DNA of 39,862 nt from Bacteriovoracales bacterium (GTDB lineage Bacteria; Bdellovibrionota; Bacteriovoracia; Bacteriovoracales; Bacteriovoracaceae): NCBI GenBank assembly GCA_026713835.1, contig JAPONP010000194.1:1-39862 (forward strand). Direction: 5' to 3'. The notes under the pieces were generated by a model, which worked only from the letters and a program-made list of their open reading frames with translations, made no database searches and was not told the origin of the DNA. The first letter of the stretch is position 1. Each line of letters begins with the position of its first letter. The position numbers and the translations under genes are program-made. Shown here piece after piece: positions 1 through 7,976 of this stretch.

Positions 1-3
1 GAG

Positions 4-98
4 ATTGTGCCCGGCAAGGATGAAAGCAAAAAATGTCTGAAGGCGTGCTTGTGGCACGTTGAGGGCATTTTTTGCTTAAAGACGAAGCCCGGCACAAT
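4..98. repeat. Nested inverted repeat / large hairpin upstream of nadK
   Basis: Three co-axial stems are visible. The outer arm 4-15 pairs with 87-98 (11 of 12 positions, one C-C mismatch). The middle arm 24-38 pairs with 63-77 (15 pairs including two G-T wobbles, built on six A facing six T). The inner arm 44-48 pairs with 54-58 around a 5-nt loop. No coding frame with family features crosses it. It could be a structured RNA, an interspersed palindromic repeat or a cruciform; the sequence does not decide. No second copy is seen in this window. Confidence 0.6.
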
Positions 99-176
99 TG
101 CAGCCGATTGCAATAGAAGGTGGTTTTAGGATAGGCTCTTAGCAAATCTTAAAAATTATGTTACTTTGACTCTCTA

Positions 177-1085
177 ATGCAAAGAAAAATCCAAAAAGTG
201 ACCGCTGTTTTAAAGCCAAAATCCATCAGTGAATTTTCCAATCTTCTTCCCACCCTTACCACTTGGTTAAAAAAAAGAAAAAAGGAAATCCAATTCCTCG
301 ATCAAGATCGACTCCGAATAGAAAATATCTTTAAACGTAGAGGCCCTCGTTCCCTTCAGCCCCTTCAGTTTATTTCATCAAATGACCTCTTTAAAAAATC
401 GGATTGTATTGTCTCTCTTGGAGGAGATGGAACACTGATCGGTCTTGCTCCCCATGCGAAAAAAAACCCGGTTCCGATTTTAGGTATCAATCTTGGCCAT
501 CTTGGCTTTATCACCGAATTTCCCAAAAAGGAATTATACGAGCAACTTTCCATCTTTTTAAAAGGCCAATTAAATGTTGAAAAAACCTATATTTATTCGG
601 CAACTCTATATCGAGAAGGAAAAAAAATTCAAAAAAGTTATTTTCTAAACGATGCCGTCATTGGAAAATCCAATATCGCAAGAATGTTCTCCCTTACTGT
701 AGAATGTGGTGAAGAACAGATTTACAACCTATCGGGCGACGGAATTATTGTAAGCTCTCCCATCGGCTCAACGGCCTATTCCCTGGCCGCAGGGGGCCCA
801 ATCGTTCATCCCCACGTTAAGGCCATCACTCTCACTCCAATTTGCCCCCATTCTCTGACAAACCGTCCTCTAGTCATACCCGACGACAAAGAAATCCTTA
901 TCCGGGCCGACGGATCAAGTGGAATTTGCCTCACAATGGACGGGCAGAGGGCCCTGGAAGTGGCCGAACAAGACTTTGTCGTTATCAAAAAAGAAAAAAG
1001 ATTTTTAAATCTAGTAAAAAACCCCGACAAAAAATACTTCGATACTCTAAAAGAAAAATTCTTCCATGGAAGAAGAGAAGACTAA
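177..1085 (+). CDS. nadK: NAD kinase (ATP/polyphosphate-dependent NAD+ 2'-phosphorylation)
   Basis: Cytoplasmic enzyme converting NAD+ to NADP+, the source of NADPH. The 302-residue product has the usual family length. The diagnostic GGDGT loop is at residues 82-86, followed by the NLGHLGFITEF segment (about 105-115), an LND at 158-160 where most family members have LNE, and the GSTAYSLAAGGP motif at 197-208. The LTPICPHSLTNRP stretch near 219-231 is also typical. The ATG at 177 has no clear Shine-Dalgarno sequence, but no better start exists before the conserved core. It converges with the M14 peptidase gene 28 nt downstream. An exact 11-bp inverted repeat flanks the gene (132-142 and 1082-1092). 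Identification is secure. Confidence 0.95.
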   Translation: MQRKIQKVTAVLKPKSISEFSNLLPTLTTWLKKRKKEIQFLDQDRLRIENIFKRRGPRSLQPLQFISSNDLFKKSDCIVSLGGDGTLIGLAPHAKKNPVPILGINLGHLGFITEFPKKELYEQLSIFLKGQLNVEKTYIYSATLYREGKKIQKSYFLNDAVIGKSNIARMFSLTVECGEEQIYNLSGDGIIVSSPIGSTAYSLAAGGPIVHPHVKAITLTPICPHSLTNRPLVIPDDKEILIRADGSSGICLTMDGQRALEVAEQDFVVIKKEKRFLNLVKNPDKKYFDTLKEKFFHGRRED

Positions 1086-1113
1086 GAGCCTACCCCAAAA
1101 CCATCCTAAGGGC

Positions 1114-2340
1114 CTATATACCGTTGCTTAAAATCCGAGAAGGGTCATCGCTATAATCCATAAGATAGAGGGCCGGGCCGATGTTTTCTCTGAAAACGGC
1201 GTCGATAATCTTTTCCCCGGGATAAAAACCGCCACCGAAAAAACGTCCCCTGGGGCTCAATTCAAATGTAAAGCAATAGATCTGGTGAACACCGTAGGCC
1301 CAATCACAGGTGTCTCCCGAAGCGATGTAGAGGTCACTGGATTTCATAGGGGTGTAACCATTCCATTGGGACATATCCCAAGCCATTTTTTCAAAGATTT
1401 TTTGATCCCGTCCTCCAATATTGTTTTTCGATCCTCCCCAAGGATAAAGAATGAGTTCACCGTAGGTGTGATAGGAGAGCAAGATCCTAATATGGGGAGC
1501 CGTCTCGATAAAATTTTTAATGGCCTCGGTTTCGGGTTCTGAAAAAGGCTTAGGCCCCATATAAACATCAGAGCCCGGATTCTTTGAAGATCCCCCCGTT
1601 CCCCAACCGTAACTATAATTGCGATTGAGATCGACCCCTCGGGCCTTTGAATGTTCGATAACGGCCCTATTTTTTCTCCATCTCTTATATTTTTTCCCCT
1701 TGATATCGTACAATTTCCCATCGATATTGAGAACGGGTGCAATATAAATATCCCTGGTTTCTATAAGTTTTCTAATCGTTGGATCGGAATCATAGCTGTC
1801 GGCTAAATGTTGGGCCAAGAGAAGAGGAACCTCCGTAGAAAGATGTTCCCTGGCGTGGTGAGAACCGATAAAGAGAATCCCCGGAACAAAGAAATTCATG
1901 GGCCGATTATCCCGATGGGTGATGCGAATCAACGGGATCATTCGACCCTCTACGGTTGTTCCCAGAGAAAAACTTTCGACGATATGGGGATATTCCTCGA
2001 CCAAATCGTCAATGACCCGCAAAACTTCATCGTAGTTATGATAGTCATCGTCCTTGGCCGGAAAATCGTATTCATTGGAAAACCCGGGGGCTTCGCCATC
2101 GACCGCCAAGGGATAGGCTTCGACTATCTTATCCCAGTGAAAGGCTTCCAGAAGGGCCAAATCGTGGGCGTTCACCGTTGTGTACACATCGTCTTCGATG
2201 ATCTCATCGATATGAATGTATTCGGCCAATCCCGATCTCTCATCCACATTATAGGCCTTAAGATGAACAAAATAGGTGTCGTCGGCTAAGAGAGAAAAAC
2301 CCCAACACGTCGCAAAAACAAACCCTAAAATGCCCTTCAT
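1114..2340 (-). CDS. Secreted M14-family zinc carboxypeptidase
   Basis: Predicted exported metallocarboxypeptidase that removes C-terminal residues from peptides. The 408-residue product starts with a signal peptide (hydrophobic residues 3-18, likely cleavage near LLA-DD). The M14 site is complete: the HxxE zinc motif is H162-A-R-E165, the substrate-binding Asn-Arg pair is N239-R240 in DLNRN, the third zinc ligand is H291 in LSYHTYGE, and the catalytic Glu is E360 in TFELSP. Residues 20-90 form a short N-terminal region before the catalytic domain, possibly a propeptide. A strong GGAGG lies just upstream of the ATG. It is divergent from mtnP and convergent with nadK. Whether it acts on nutrients, prey protein or cell-wall peptides cannot be read from sequence. 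Confidence 0.92.
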   Translation of the reverse strand: MKGILGFVFATCWGFSLLADDTYFVHLKAYNVDERSGLAEYIHIDEIIEDDVYTTVNAHDLALLEAFHWDKIVEAYPLAVDGEAPGFSNEYDFPAKDDDYHNYDEVLRVIDDLVEEYPHIVESFSLGTTVEGRMIPLIRITHRDNRPMNFFVPGILFIGSHHAREHLSTEVPLLLAQHLADSYDSDPTIRKLIETRDIYIAPVLNIDGKLYDIKGKKYKRWRKNRAVIEHSKARGVDLNRNYSYGWGTGGSSKNPGSDVYMGPKPFSEPETEAIKNFIETAPHIRILLSYHTYGELILYPWGGSKNNIGGRDQKIFEKMAWDMSQWNGYTPMKSSDLYIASGDTCDWAYGVHQIYCFTFELSPRGRFFGGGFYPGEKIIDAVFRENIGPALYLMDYSDDPSRILSNGI

Positions 2341-2486
2341 CCCATTTCCTCCTTATATTGAATTGAAGACGATACCCGACTATTTCATTTTTAGTGACAA
2401 ATCGTCAAGATTCCGTTTAGATTGGCCCACAAACCTTGGGTTTTTTGACCATAAGTTTGTTAACTCGGTTCCAAAAAGGACAAAAA

Positions 2487-3329
2487 ATGGCCCATCATCT
2501 AGGCTTTATCGGGGGCAGTGGTTTCTACGAGATCGAATCTCTCAAAAAAATAAAAATCCACGACCTCTCAACCCCCTTCGGTTCCCCCAGTGCCCCCGTC
2601 ACAGAATACAGTTACGAGGGAAAATCCCTCTACTTTCTTCCTAGACACGGCCCGGAACACAGCATCTCCCCCTCGGAGATCAATTATAGGGCCAATATCT
2701 TTGCCATGAAAACGCTTGGGGTTAAAACCCTCGTCTCTCTTTGCGCCGTGGGCTCTCTCAAGGAGGAATTGTCTCCGAGGATGATTGTCCTCCCCGATCA
2801 ATTCATCGACTGGACCAAAGGCCAACGAAAGAGGACATTCTTTGGAGAAGGAGTTGTGGGGCATGTCTCATGTGCATACCCCGTGGAAAAGGCCCTCATC
2901 CAAAGAATTGAAAAGGCCTGCCTACAAGCAGAGATCAACCATGCCGCAAAGGGAACTTACCTATGCATCGAAGGCCCTCAGTTTTCATCGAAGGCCGAAT
3001 CCAATCTCTATCGCAGCTTTGGTGCCGACATCATTGGCATGACCAATGTTCCCGAAGCCTACTTGGCCAAGGAAGCGGCCATGGCCTATGGGAGTGTGGC
3101 CACCGTCACGGATTACGACTGCTGGAGAGAAGAACATTGCCACGTTGAAGAAATCCTAATGGTTCTCAAGGAAAACTATCGGACGGCCCAAAAATTGATC
3201 TCCCTATTGATTCCCGATCTTTGTGATCGGCCTATCGAGTTCACTCCCGAAAATCGATCAAGTGTCATCACAAGGCCACAACATATTTCTTCTCACCAAA
3301 GGGAAATCATCGATATCCTTCTTAGGTGA
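2487..3329 (+). CDS. mtnP: S-methyl-5'-thioadenosine phosphorylase (MTAP)
   Basis: Phosphorolyses 5'-methylthioadenosine, the by-product of polyamine and related metabolism, to adenine and methylthioribose-1-phosphate. Starting at ATG 2487 gives 280 residues. This start is chosen because AAAAGGA lies 6 nt upstream and the first strand (HHLGFIGGSGFY) begins at once; a TTG at 2436 would add 17 unsupported residues. Family signatures: phosphate loop GGSGFY (9-14), RHG (53-55), IEGPQFSSKAES (161-172) and TDYDCW (208-213). The two Asp residues of DYD fit 6-aminopurine recognition, so MTA rather than methylthioinosine is the likely substrate. Its stop is 6 nt before rsmH, and its terminal AGGTGA probably serves as the rsmH ribosome site. 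That makes it the apparent first gene of the dcw transcript. Confidence 0.92.
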   Translation: MAHHLGFIGGSGFYEIESLKKIKIHDLSTPFGSPSAPVTEYSYEGKSLYFLPRHGPEHSISPSEINYRANIFAMKTLGVKTLVSLCAVGSLKEELSPRMIVLPDQFIDWTKGQRKRTFFGEGVVGHVSCAYPVEKALIQRIEKACLQAEINHAAKGTYLCIEGPQFSSKAESNLYRSFGADIIGMTNVPEAYLAKEAAMAYGSVATVTDYDCWREEHCHVEEILMVLKENYRTAQKLISLLIPDLCDRPIEFTPENRSSVITRPQHISSHQREIIDILLR

Positions 3330-3335
3330 CTCTCG

Positions 3336-4268
3336 ATGCCCTACGAAGTTCACACTCCCGTCTTAAAAGATGAAATCATCGATATCTTTGTCCCCAAAGG
3401 ATCTGAAGAGGAAAAGGAAAAGTGCTATTTTTGCGATTGTACCTTTGGCGGAGGAGGGCATAGTTTTGCCTTATTGGAAAAGAATCCCCATTTGAACATC
3501 GTGGCCTTTGACCAAGACCTAGAGGCCATCGAAAACGGGCTCAAAAAAATCAAAAAAGAAAACCGGCAGGAAAAAATTCATTTGATCCATGCCAACTTCT
3601 CTTCCATCGAAGAAAAATTAAATCAAATGGGCCTTTCAGGGCGCATTTCGGGAATCTTGTTCGACTTGGGAGTCTCTTCCCATCATCTCAATGACCCTTC
3701 CCGAGGCTTTTCTTTCCTTCGAGATGGGCCTTTGGATATGAGAATGAATCGGGACAGTTCCTACCTTCCCAGTGCCAAAGAAATACTTGAGCAAAAAAGT
3801 GAGCGAGAAATTGCCGACATTCTCTTTCGCTATGGAGAGGAAAAGCACTCAAGGCTCATCGCATCAAAGATCGTGGAGTTTCGATCCCGAAATGATCTTA
3901 ACTCCACGAAACAATTAGAAAATATCGTCTTTCACTGCTATCCTAGAAAGGAGAGGTATCGGGGCGTGCATCCTGCAACAAAAACGTTTCAAGCTTTAAG
4001 ACTTTTTGTGAATGAAGAGCTCAAGGCCCTCGAAAAAACCTTGCCGGATGCCCTTAAAATCCTCAAAAAGGGAGGGCTTATTGCCGTCATTTCCTTTCAC
4101 TCCCTCGAAGATCGGATCGTCAAACATTTCTTTCGATCCCTCGCCAAAAAGGGAGAAGGCTCACTTATAGGGAAAAAGCCTATCTTGCCGACGGCCGCAG
4201 AAATACAGACCAATAAACGCGCAAGGAGTGCGAAGCTCAGAGTTTTTCAATTAAAACCATCCATGTAG
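3336..4268 (+). CDS. rsmH: 16S rRNA (cytosine-1402-N4)-methyltransferase RsmH (MraW)
   Basis: SAM-dependent N4-methylation of C1402 in 16S rRNA; the gene is almost always part of the dcw cluster. The 310-residue product opens with the family-typical HTPVLKDEII. It carries the SAM loop DCTFGGGGHS (34-43), the LFDLGVSSHHLNDPSRGFSF motif (about 109-128), the RYGEEKHSRLIA segment, HPATKTFQALRLFVNEEL, and the C-terminal SFHSLEDRIVKHFF. Start ATG 3336 follows the mtnP stop by 6 nt and uses AGGTGA (3324-3329) for ribosome binding. No mraZ gene lies upstream in the window, although mraZ normally precedes rsmH. Confidence 0.97.
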   Translation: MPYEVHTPVLKDEIIDIFVPKGSEEEKEKCYFCDCTFGGGGHSFALLEKNPHLNIVAFDQDLEAIENGLKKIKKENRQEKIHLIHANFSSIEEKLNQMGLSGRISGILFDLGVSSHHLNDPSRGFSFLRDGPLDMRMNRDSSYLPSAKEILEQKSEREIADILFRYGEEKHSRLIASKIVEFRSRNDLNSTKQLENIVFHCYPRKERYRGVHPATKTFQALRLFVNEELKALEKTLPDALKILKKGGLIAVISFHSLEDRIVKHFFRSLAKKGEGSLIGKKPILPTAAEIQTNKRARSAKLRVFQLKPSM

Positions 4269-4300
4269 GGGTGCAAGTATAAAAAAGGGGAAGGAATCCC

Positions 4301-4597
4301 ATGATCAAAAAAATCATCAAATCTTTTTTTCGTCGAATTATCTTTAGCTCTCAAGGGTTTCCCATCGTTCTTTCCCTATCGATCCTCGGAATCCTACTCG
4401 TTCTCTTTCGCATGAAAAGCGTGGAACAAGACTATTCCATCAATGAGGTCGCAAAAAGAAAAAAGACATTGGTTTTTAAAAATAAAGAATTTAAAGCCAA
4501 AAAAGCTCGTCAACTATCCATTAAAAACCTTGGTCAATTGGCAGAAAGGTACAATTTACAACGACCCAAGCAAGAACAAATCATCGTTATTCCATAA
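4301..4597 (+). CDS. ftsL: Cell division protein FtsL
   Basis: Small bitopic divisome protein that, with FtsQ and FtsB, activates the septal FtsW-FtsI synthase. The 98-residue product has a basic N-terminal tail (KKIIKSFFRR), one transmembrane helix (about residues 19-37), and a periplasmic segment rich in Lys/Glu that should form the coiled coil. It ends with a short hydrophobic tail (QEQIIVIP). Identity rests on size, topology and the position between rsmH and ftsI, since FtsL primary sequence is poorly conserved. A GGGAAGG ribosome site precedes the ATG. No separate FtsB gene is seen in the window. Confidence 0.8.
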   Translation: MIKKIIKSFFRRIIFSSQGFPIVLSLSILGILLVLFRMKSVEQDYSINEVAKRKKTLVFKNKEFKAKKARQLSIKNLGQLAERYNLQRPKQEQIIVIP

Positions 4598-4612
4598 GAG
4601 TTGATTAGGGCC

Positions 4613-6541
4613 ATGTCGGAAAGAGATAAAAATAAAATTTACTTCACATTTATTTTTTTCTTGCTGCTCTTTTTTATTATCATAAGTCGGGCCTTCTTTA
4701 TTCAAATCATCAGCAAAGAAAAGCTACTAACATACTCGAAAACCCAACTCATTCGCGAAACAACAATATTTCCAAATAGAGGAAATATTTACGATCGAAA
4801 CGGCCATCCGCTCTCCATCAATATCCAAACCTATAATATCTTCAGCATACCCAAAATGATGACTAATAGGGAAAAGACATTGAGAGCTCTGACCCGAATC
4901 GTTCCAAACCTCACAGTGAGACATCTCAAAAAAGTCCTCAAAAATCGAAAAAAGTTCACTTGGATCGAACGACAAATAAAACTTAATGAAAGTCAAATTA
5001 AAAAGATAAAAGATCTCAAGGGGATTTTTCTCGAAAAGACCACCAAAAGATTATACCCCAATCACGAACTCATGGCCCATATATTGGGGTTTGTCGGAGT
5101 TGATAATGTCGGTCTGAGCGGTATCGAATACCAATTTAATACTCTTCTTAAAGGGGATGCCAAAATCATCAAATACCTTAAAGATGCCAAAGGAAGACCC
5201 ATTAAATTTGAAAGTTATGATACCGAAACCAAGGCCCAAAATCTCTACCTCACCCTGGACAAGGACATTCAGGCCATCGCTGAAAAATATCTCAAAAGTG
5301 CTATTCAAAAGCATCGGGCAAAGAGAGGTGGAATCGGCATTATGAATGCAGATAACGGTGAAATTTTAGCCATGGCCAATTATCCGACATTTGACCCCAA
5401 TCAATTCGCCCTTTCAAAAGAGGCCGATCGAAGACCCTCCTTTGTCACAGATCCGTTTGAGCCGGGATCCGTATTTAAAATTTTTACCGTCATTAGTGCA
5501 ATAGAAAATAAAATTGTCACATCAAAAACAAATTACTTTTGTGAGTACGGGCAATTTCGCGTAGAGGGCCATGTCATTAGAGAATCCGATACATCAAAAA
5601 AATACGAATGGCTTTCCATTTCCGATATCATCAAATATAGCTCCAACATTGGCTCTGTTAAAGTTGCCTTTGATCTCGGTTTTCCCCTCTTTGATAAAAC
5701 GATCAAAAAATTTGGCTTTGATCAAAAAACGGCCATCGAACTTCCGGGAGAATCAAGAGGTATCTATAACCATAAAGGAAACATCTCCAAATTGAGCCTG
5801 AGTAATTTGAGCTTTGGACAAGGAGTGGCCGTTACGGCAATTCAAATGCTAAGTGCCTACAGTGCCTTGGCCAATGGAGGGGTTTATTACCCCCCGACTC
5901 TTATCAAGGCTCCAAAAACCTTAGAGGAAACAGAGACCCGTAAAGGGAAAAGAATTCTTCACTCCAATATAGTCCGTACGGCCCAGGATATGCTCTTTTC
6001 CGTTGTCGAAGAGGGGACGGGTACTCCGGCCCAAATTCCCTATTTTAAAATTGCAGGGAAGACGGGAACGGCCCAAAAAATAGATGCGGACGGACGCTAT
6101 ACCGGATATATCTCAAATTTTATTGGATTTCCCTTGGATATAGAAAAAAAGTTTGTGGTCTATGCCTATATCGAAAATCCCAAAGGCCCCTATTACACGG
6201 GAAGCCAAGTAGCCGCCCCCATCGTCAAGAAGATGATGGAATACATTCTATTTAAAAATAAAGAATATGAGAATCTTTCAGTCCAAGCTAAAAAAGCCGG
6301 GCCCTCAAATATAGATCTTGTCAAAATAAACAAGTCCATGAAGAATCGTTTCTCCAAGGGGAAAATACCAAATTTTATCGGACTCGATAAGAAATCGAGT
6401 ATGAATCTCGCCAAAAAAATAGGGATTCGACTCAAACATCGCGGTATCGGTGTGGTCGTCAAACAAAATATAAAATCGGGAACTCCTCTTTTAAGAGATA
6501 GTGTTATCGTCTTAGATCATAGGCCTCCGAATTATGAATAA
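4613..6541 (+). CDS. ftsI: Septal class B penicillin-binding protein FtsI (PBP3) with C-terminal PASTA domain
   Basis: Monofunctional D,D-transpeptidase that cross-links septal peptidoglycan with FtsW. ATG 4613 gives 642 residues. A TTG at 4601 would add four; neither start has a strong ribosome site. There is one N-terminal membrane anchor (about 9-31), then the class B motif FPNRGNIYDRNG, a pedestal domain, and the transpeptidase with SVFK (Ser286 to Lys289), SSN (343-345) and KTG (483-485). After the catalytic domain comes a PASTA-like unit with KIPNFIGLDKKSSMNLAKK and a final GTPLLRDSVIVL. The last 8 nt overlap murE, implying coupling. A PASTA tail is uncommon in gamma-proteobacterial FtsI but known in delta-type and Gram-positive enzymes. 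Confidence 0.93.
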   Translation: MSERDKNKIYFTFIFFLLLFFIIISRAFFIQIISKEKLLTYSKTQLIRETTIFPNRGNIYDRNGHPLSINIQTYNIFSIPKMMTNREKTLRALTRIVPNLTVRHLKKVLKNRKKFTWIERQIKLNESQIKKIKDLKGIFLEKTTKRLYPNHELMAHILGFVGVDNVGLSGIEYQFNTLLKGDAKIIKYLKDAKGRPIKFESYDTETKAQNLYLTLDKDIQAIAEKYLKSAIQKHRAKRGGIGIMNADNGEILAMANYPTFDPNQFALSKEADRRPSFVTDPFEPGSVFKIFTVISAIENKIVTSKTNYFCEYGQFRVEGHVIRESDTSKKYEWLSISDIIKYSSNIGSVKVAFDLGFPLFDKTIKKFGFDQKTAIELPGESRGIYNHKGNISKLSLSNLSFGQGVAVTAIQMLSAYSALANGGVYYPPTLIKAPKTLEETETRKGKRILHSNIVRTAQDMLFSVVEEGTGTPAQIPYFKIAGKTGTAQKIDADGRYTGYISNFIGFPLDIEKKFVVYAYIENPKGPYYTGSQVAAPIVKKMMEYILFKNKEYENLSVQAKKAGPSNIDLVKINKSMKNRFSKGKIPNFIGLDKKSSMNLAKKIGIRLKHRGIGVVVKQNIKSGTPLLRDSVIVLDHRPPNYE

Positions 6542-7946
6542 AGCTGAATTGCTTTCTATTCTTGAAAACGATATGGAATATAGTGCCTTTCAAGATGATT
6601 TTGAGTCCCACGATTTTCAACTTGGAGGTTGCACTTCTTATCTTGAAAGATCAACGCCAAGGGATCTTTGTTTTTACGATTTGAAAGAGGGGGACAAGGC
6701 CCAGAATCGATTGAAAAAACGTCTCTCAGCATCCAAAGTTGCTCTTCTTATTTTGAATAGACACTCCGAAGAACTCCGTGATGTCTTGGAAAAGACACCT
6801 CATCTCGTTATCAAAAAAAATCATTGGATATCCGCTCAAAAAAAAATCTGCGACCACTTCTATCCCCTTGAACTCGAATCAAAAAAAATGATCGGTGTAA
6901 CGGGAACAAACGGGAAAACGACGACCGTTTATCTCGCCTTACAAATTTTAGATCAAATAGGAGAGCGAGGCTTTTCCATCGGCTCCCTTGGGGTTCGCAA
7001 TTCTTCTCAAAAGCTAGAAGATATTCAAGATATGACGACCCCTCCCTATCCTGAATTGAGACGACTCCTCTTTCATTATTTTAAAAATTACAATGTTTGC
7101 GTCATGGAAGTGAGCAGCCACGGACTTGAGCAAGAAAGAGTTTATGGTCTTTTATATGATGCTGCCGGATGGACAAATTTCGATCGAGATCATCTCGACT
7201 ACCATAAAACTCTTGAAAAATACTTTGAGGCCAAATTGAAATTTCCAAAACATCATCTCAAGCCGAACAAACGTCTCCTCGTTTCAAGGGGAGAAAAAGA
7301 ATTGATTGAACGATTGAACGAAATCCCAATCCAAACCATAAAGACCCGAGATGAATCCAAAATGCTCTACCCCAAGGAGCATTTCTTTAGTGCTTCCTTC
7401 AATAGAAAAAACATGATGATGGCACTAGGGTTGATCGAAGAGACCTACGGAAAAACCATTCCTATCCAATGGGAAGAGATGGCCGGCCCTCCCGGAAGAT
7501 TTGAAATTCTGAAAAAGGGCCATAAAATGGGCATTATCGATTCAGCCCACACCCCGGACGCTTTCAAATCTATCTTGAAGGCCATTCGAGAGAGTTTTCC
7601 CGAACGAAAAATTATTACTGTCTTTGGGTGTGGGGGGGATAGAGATCGCGGGAAAAGGGCCCTGATGGGGAAAATGGCCGAACGATATTCAGATATCACC
7701 ATCGTCACATCAGATAATCCAAGATCTGAAAAGCCCGAACAAATTATAGATGAGATTATATCCCAAATGAAAGGGCCTTATCACCGAAAAACAGATCGCT
7801 CTCAGGCCATTGCCCTTGGAGTTTCTTTACTAAAAGATCAAAATTTGTTGGCCATTTTAGGTAAGGGTGCAGAGAATTATCAAATCATAGGATCGAAGAG
7901 AAAGGTTTTTTCCGATAGAGATGAGTTTTGCAAATATATTTCGTAA
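6534..7946 (+). CDS. murE: UDP-MurNAc-L-Ala-D-Glu:meso-diaminopimelate ligase MurE
   Basis: ATP-dependent addition of the third stem-peptide residue. The 470-residue product has an intact P-loop GTNGKTTT (124-131), EVSSHGLEQ (192-200), the RDHLDYH metal/substrate segment, AKLKFP with the lysine expected to be carbamylated, and DNPRSE at 394-399, the motif associated with meso-DAP rather than L-Lys. The N-terminal uridine-binding domain is atypical. The usual DSR-x-V-x-PG-x-LF segment is replaced by a YLERSTPRDLCFY-like stretch near 36-48, and the DYAHTPDA motif reads DSAHTPDA. The start overlaps ftsI by 8 nt. Function is well supported; the N-domain divergence is reported as a finding. Confidence 0.92.
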   Translation: MNKAELLSILENDMEYSAFQDDFESHDFQLGGCTSYLERSTPRDLCFYDLKEGDKAQNRLKKRLSASKVALLILNRHSEELRDVLEKTPHLVIKKNHWISAQKKICDHFYPLELESKKMIGVTGTNGKTTTVYLALQILDQIGERGFSIGSLGVRNSSQKLEDIQDMTTPPYPELRRLLFHYFKNYNVCVMEVSSHGLEQERVYGLLYDAAGWTNFDRDHLDYHKTLEKYFEAKLKFPKHHLKPNKRLLVSRGEKELIERLNEIPIQTIKTRDESKMLYPKEHFFSASFNRKNMMMALGLIEETYGKTIPIQWEEMAGPPGRFEILKKGHKMGIIDSAHTPDAFKSILKAIRESFPERKIITVFGCGGDRDRGKRALMGKMAERYSDITIVTSDNPRSEKPEQIIDEIISQMKGPYHRKTDRSQAIALGVSLLKDQNLLAILGKGAENYQIIGSKRKVFSDRDEFCKYIS

Positions 7947-7976
7947 ATATATCATGGGATAAAATGGAATAAAAAA

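Noticed and set aside
1807-2289. Open frame of 160 codons on plus, opposite the M14 peptidase
   Set aside because: The minus-strand frame has a signal peptide and all M14 catalytic motifs; the plus frame shows no family feature and no ribosome site.
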